A stretch of DNA of 64,000 nt from Inonotus obliquus. Lineage: Eukaryota; Basidiomycota; Agaricomycetes; Hymenochaetales; Hymenochaetaceae. Positions 60,336 to 64,000 of the stretch are shown here, one piece after another. The notes below the pieces were generated by a model. That model ran no database searches and had not been told where the DNA came from. It worked only from the letters and a program-made list of their open reading frames with translations. The position numbers and the translations under genes were made by a program. Location of the stretch: positions 682,001-746,000 of the forward strand of contig JAJHTX010000012.1 of the NCBI GenBank assembly GCA_032164295.1, read 5' to 3'. The first letter of the stretch is position 1. Each line of letters opens with the position of its first letter.

Positions 60336-61599
60336 ATGTCGACCACCATGTCGACCTCTATGTCGGACCTGCCTATTGATACAAATAATCCTGCAGTACG
60401 AGACTTTCTGGTACTTACTCGGTGAGTACAAACATGCAGTCCACAAACTCATATTCTGACCCTTCATGGTTGGCTAGGCTGCAGGTCCTGACTCCTCTTT
60501 CACTCTTGATAAACATTGCGACAGTAGGAGTATGCGCTTTTACGATCACCCCCAGCCTTGGTGAGCATGCTCTATGAGGCTCGATTATATGTGTTTATAT
60601 AATTTCTTTCGACTTCGACAGGGCACGTTGCGAAGATGTACCCAACGTCGCTGACCCCAAAACCTTCTTTGATTGGCACCTATATCGTTGCGATCTATAT
60701 CATGCAAGTCGGATACTGCGTAGTTCTGGTATTAGCACGGAAAACTGAGACCAAGGTTTGTCCTAGTTCCATCAAATGGTTACACAAAGCTTACAGAAAC
60801 GCAGCAAGCACTCATTAAAGGCACCGGAATTTCTCTCGTGCTCGCAAACTGGGTCATGGGATTTTGGGCAGTTGCTTGGGTGCGCCTTCTCTAGAATGAT
60901 TTTCTCTTGATCCAATCTGACTTGCTATGCGCAGTGCTTCAAAGCCTTCATCACTTCAACCATTCTTTTGGGAATACTAATCATTCTGCTTCTCTACTCA
61001 AACATCGTCTTGAACGTGTATCATCCCATCGCCCTTGCACGTCCCCTCGATACGGCATTCATACACGCACCGATTCGTCTCTTTCTCAACCTTCCACTTA
61101 CGCTGCTCTTTCCTGTTTCGATATTGTACGTAAGCTTCGTGCGCGTTTTCGACATGAAACTCACTCTTTTATGCACTCAGCATCGCTCTAGGCCATTATT
61201 GGGAACAAGGCAGTACGAAAGACTACACGAACTACGCATGGGAGGGCTTTGGACTGTTCTTCGCACTTAATATATTATACGCAATTTATATCGCTTTCCG
61301 GCGCGATATCATCTGGACTGTTGGCTCCTCTTGGCTAGCGCTAAGCGTGTGGCGCGAGACGCCAAAAAGTGCTCCCGTTTCAGTGAGTATTCCCCTTATT
61401 ATTCTTCCGTTCTTTTGATTGCATTCAAACACTCCGGGACATAAGCTGATGCCAAGTTGTATAGATTACCGCTATTGTATTCACTTTCGTCCACCCGATT
61501 CTCCTTGTCATGTCTTATATGACTTTGCTCTTCCGCAAACGTCAGCGGGGCGGGGCGATCGCACTTCCTGCGGACAGAGAGAACGGCGTCGAGCAATAG
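60336..61599 (+). CDS. Multi-pass membrane protein, DUF1774-like fungal family
   Basis: The start ATG 60336 reads MSTTMSTSMSDLPIDTNN. After removal of about six short introns the protein is a chain of hydrophobic segments: LTPLSLLINIATVGVCAFTI, LIGTYIVAIYIMQVGYCVVL, GISLVLANWVMGFWAVAW, ILLGILIILLLYSNIVLNVY, APIRLFLNLPLTLLFPVSI, YAWEGFGLFFALNILYAIYI, WTVGSSWLALSVWRE and ITAIVFTFVHPILLVMSYM. It ends with a short basic tail (RKRQRGGAIALPADRENG, stop TAG 61597-61599). About eight membrane spans and about 310 residues. The GHYWEQGSTKDYTNYAWEG loop and span order resemble uncharacterised fungal proteins of the DUF1774 type; no function is known. Family name given with moderate confidence. Confidence 0.75.
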
Positions 61600-62252
61600 C
61601 TTTCACGTTCGCAATCCGAATCAATTTGTGGCCGTGCTTCACGCGATTTCGATTCCTTCCTGATTTACCAGATTCCAGATTTGGTCTCAGTGTTAACACC
61701 TTCCGTCTGATCATCTCTACGTGATACAATACAGTTCTACCCAACCTTTCCCCCCTATTTCTCCATTGATTATTAATTTTGTTGGCCATCAAGCCGTCCG
61801 TCGCGAATCATTTGTTCAGTCCGGTATCAGAAATCCGCCACAAAGACACTAATAACGGTGTTTTATCAGTGGATCAACGGAGATACGCCCATCTCAGTTG
61901 CCTGATCCTACATGTACGCCACAGGTACGGGCCCATATACGCCATTTTTGTCTTATTTGAAGCCGTTAAGGTGCTCGTCTCAGGGATGAATGATATAATT
62001 GGGAAATGCAAAGCCCCAGCCGCAGCATTTACCGAAAAGAGCATAAATTACAAAACCGGTAAGGTAGTGATGCGTGAGTAAACGACCTTTGTATGGCACA
62101 AGATACCCTATCCCTTGCAATGAGTTCTTGCTCTCGGATAAATGGGTGGCGTACGCGGTCTAGGGTAGTCACAGAGAACCTGCCTTAGGTGTCCCTTCTG
62201 CGAGGAAAAGCGAAACGCTTGCTCAAAGCTGGCTCCGACTCTGTGACTAGCG
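61600..62252. other. Intergenic stretch, no gene seen
   Basis: About 650 bp with short ORFs only and no recognisable domain or element terminus. Confidence 0.5.
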
Positions 62253-62408
62253 ATGATAATCAACGGCGCGTCAAGCAGACGGCGGATGCGCCTACGATGG
62301 CCATCAGTAGACTGGTCAAGACGATCCACGAATAAGGGATCTGACACGCTCGACACAAGTTGCCACTCTTCCATATACGTGAGCGAGCAAGAAGGAAAAC
62401 AGCTCCAC

Positions 62409-63410
62409 ATGTCAAAGCCACCCTATACTTTCGTAGATGTCCAGATCTCTACGGATACGAAGTACTTCGAGCTGGGATTATTGAGGGTCGAAGATACGGG
62501 TTCGCAGACCCATTCATTAAACGGGAGCAAAACGGTAAGTGAACAGGAAGAAATAACATCTAAGGCCCCGAGTCAAGGCCCACAAGCGGATGAACAGAAA
62601 ACAAACGAGGAAGATTCAAAGAAGGAATCGGAGTATGTCAACCAGCTCCGCACAAGTGAGCCGCTGTTTCACTCCATCAGTCTCATAATTTTTCTCAATC
62701 AACTGGTGAGTAGTTTTGCAGACGGATTCAGAAATAGTCTGGGAGGTCCGTCTCGCCACCTGGCAGTCGCGGGAATGTGTAGAAGGTTAGCTGAATTCCC
62801 CATAGCCTGCATTCAACCGCTAAGAATACACAGTCTTCAAGAACAAGTCTGGCGAACAAGCAGGTCAGATGATAGCACGATACATACGCTGGACATATGA
62901 AGGTTACGATACCATCTCGCGCTCTCTCGCGTCATTTCTTCGTATGCAGTCAGACGGGCTTCGAAAAATTGCAGAAGCAGGCCTGTCGTTCCAGAAGAAG
63001 CTACAAATACGTGAGCGAATAAAATCTATACACGACTTGTAAGGCATCACTGAGATTCATTCCTAAAACCAGTCCTCGATAGCCACGGCTTGGATTGGAA
63101 GGTCGAGGGACACGACAGAACAGCGACAAAGATGGCATGCGTTGAGAGTATGTTCTGATCAATAACACCCACGTTCGCAGCTGAACCTGCCTCTCCGTTG
63201 CAGTCACGGCACCAGGCATACCCCGTGGCCATCGCGTGCGTATTGCGCGATTCGCAACAGGCTGGAATTCTACACCTGAGTCCATCTCAAAGGGGTTGTT
63301 CGAGGATTGGGCAAAGAGTCCAGAAGGAATTTTCATATTGAGGAACGGAAGAAAGGAGTGGGAGGAAGAAACGCGGAGGATCTCGAGTTGCCTAAAGTGA
63401 AAGAAGTGAC
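62409..63410 (+). CDS. Unrecognised gene, exon structure only partly resolved
   Basis: Coding segments on the plus strand: from ATG 62409, MSKPPYTFVDVQIST, with KYFELGLLRVEDTG in one frame and LYGYEVLRAGIIEGRRYGF in another, so an intron or alternative start lies here. Then SKAPSQGPQADEQKTNEEDS and SYLNQL-type hydrophobic helix (LFHSISLIIFLNQL), SRHLAVAGMCRRLAEFP. After an intron near 62787-62837 come GEQAGQMIARYIRWTYEGY and DTISRSLASFLRMQSDGLRK. Final exons give LDSHGLDWKVEGHDRTATK, PGIPRGHRVRIARFATGWNS and ILRNGRKEWEEETRRISS, ending at about 63403. No family recognised. Segment order is consistent, but joins are uncertain. Confidence 0.45.
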
Positions 63411-63419
63411 AGCGTGACT

Positions 63420-64000
63420 TCAGAGAGTAACATTGATCACGCTATTCCTCGACTCGCACACACCTCCGCACTCCTCTCTCTTGAACCACCATCATCATAA
63501 CAGGGTGTTGGTTGGGCGTACTGGTACCATTCGAATGGGCCAGACGTTTGCTCTAAGGCTCAAGGCTACGGCTACGGCTTGCAGACGACGGGTGGGCCTC
63601 TGCTTGGTTTGCACTTCATTGCGCTCCTCGTTATGCCGCGACTCGTACAGCCATTCGCCTCAACTTATGCTGGCGACCGTCCAGTTTGCTAAACACCGGC
63701 AAGGGTTCTGCACCCCTTGAGAGTCTGGTCTTCCCCGTTTGTCCATGACATGGCTTATCTGCGCCTCGGCGCTATACGACTCGAAGCGCATCGGCGCATT
63801 TCCTAGGGCGGGGTCGCCACCCCCTGCTCGGTCCACATTCTATGGCTGTCATTGATTGGCTGTCGACGACTCTCTCACGGCCGGCTTCTCTGGCCCTGGT
63901 TTCATCATTTACGCTCACACGGTCGGTTTACCGGTCCGGAGCTTATCTTATACCCGAAGCTTGCGACACTCTGAACAGACGATCGCACGGCCTTCCACAT
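63420..64000. other. Right end of the window, no gene seen
   Basis: GC-rich stretch with one short plus ORF (63433-63720) that has no domain. It contains short inverted GGCGGGGTCGCCACCCCCTG-like sequence at about 63812. A CTTATACCCGAAGCTT box at about 63948 could belong to a promoter or LTR that continues outside the window. Confidence 0.4.

Overview
This window looks like nuclear DNA of a filamentous basidiomycete, most likely an agaricomycete. The right 42 kb is packed with genes broken by many short GT...AG introns of about 45-70 nt. The families are fungal (Zn2Cys6 regulator, DUF1774-like membrane protein, FAD1-type FAD synthase), and a GDP-fucose synthase plus a GDP-fucose transporter is a combination found in agaricomycetes but not in yeasts. 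No tRNA, rRNA or CRISPR array was found by eye.

Left accessory part (1-19.7 kb). A minus-strand Ty3/gypsy chromovirus (about 1-7.06 kb, its far end cut by the window edge) carries gag, protease, RT/RNase H, integrase and chromodomain, but at least eleven in-frame stops interrupt it. Next comes a 7.5-15.1 kb block extremely rich in the pentamer TACCG/CGGTA. It contains an apparently intact Tc1/mariner element (8272-9505, TA target duplication, 24-bp perfect inverted repeats) and three tandem 1.65-kb units (10121-15077). Two overlapping minus-strand ORFs for a coiled-coil/membrane-anchor/coiled-coil protein abut the array. A degraded fragment of a USP7-type MATH domain gene lies at 18.4-19.04 kb, followed by about 2 kb of AT-rich DNA without genes.

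Gene-dense part (21-52 kb), left to right: GDP-L-fucose synthase (-), Uls1/Rad5-like SNF2 ATPase (-), an unrecognised small gene (-), F-box protein (+), MRE11 (-), GDP-fucose transporter SLC35C1 type (+), FAD synthase (-), ArfGAP (+), UDP-glucose 6-dehydrogenase (+), serine palmitoyltransferase LCB2 (-), EST1/SMG7-like protein (-) and a very large Zn2Cys6 transcription factor (-). Several pairs are divergent across about 200 bp (MRE11/transporter, FAD1/ArfGAP). Synthesis and Golgi import of GDP-fucose, together with UDP-glucuronate synthesis, put three nucleotide-sugar genes within about 18 kb.

Right part (52-64 kb). A 4-kb stretch has no gene I can support. It is followed by a long LYR-motif protein, a UBA/UIM/USP25-28-like protein whose catalytic cysteine position reads leucine, a multi-pass membrane protein and one poorly resolved gene.

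The most unusual material is the TACCG-rich tandem block with its adjacent membrane/coiled-coil ORFs, the predicted pseudo-deubiquitinase, the USP7 MATH relic and an 18-nt micro-exon that encodes the NAD-binding glycine loop of UDP-glucose dehydrogenase. Exon joins were worked out by eye from splice signals and family conservation, so coordinates of multi-exon genes are outer limits.
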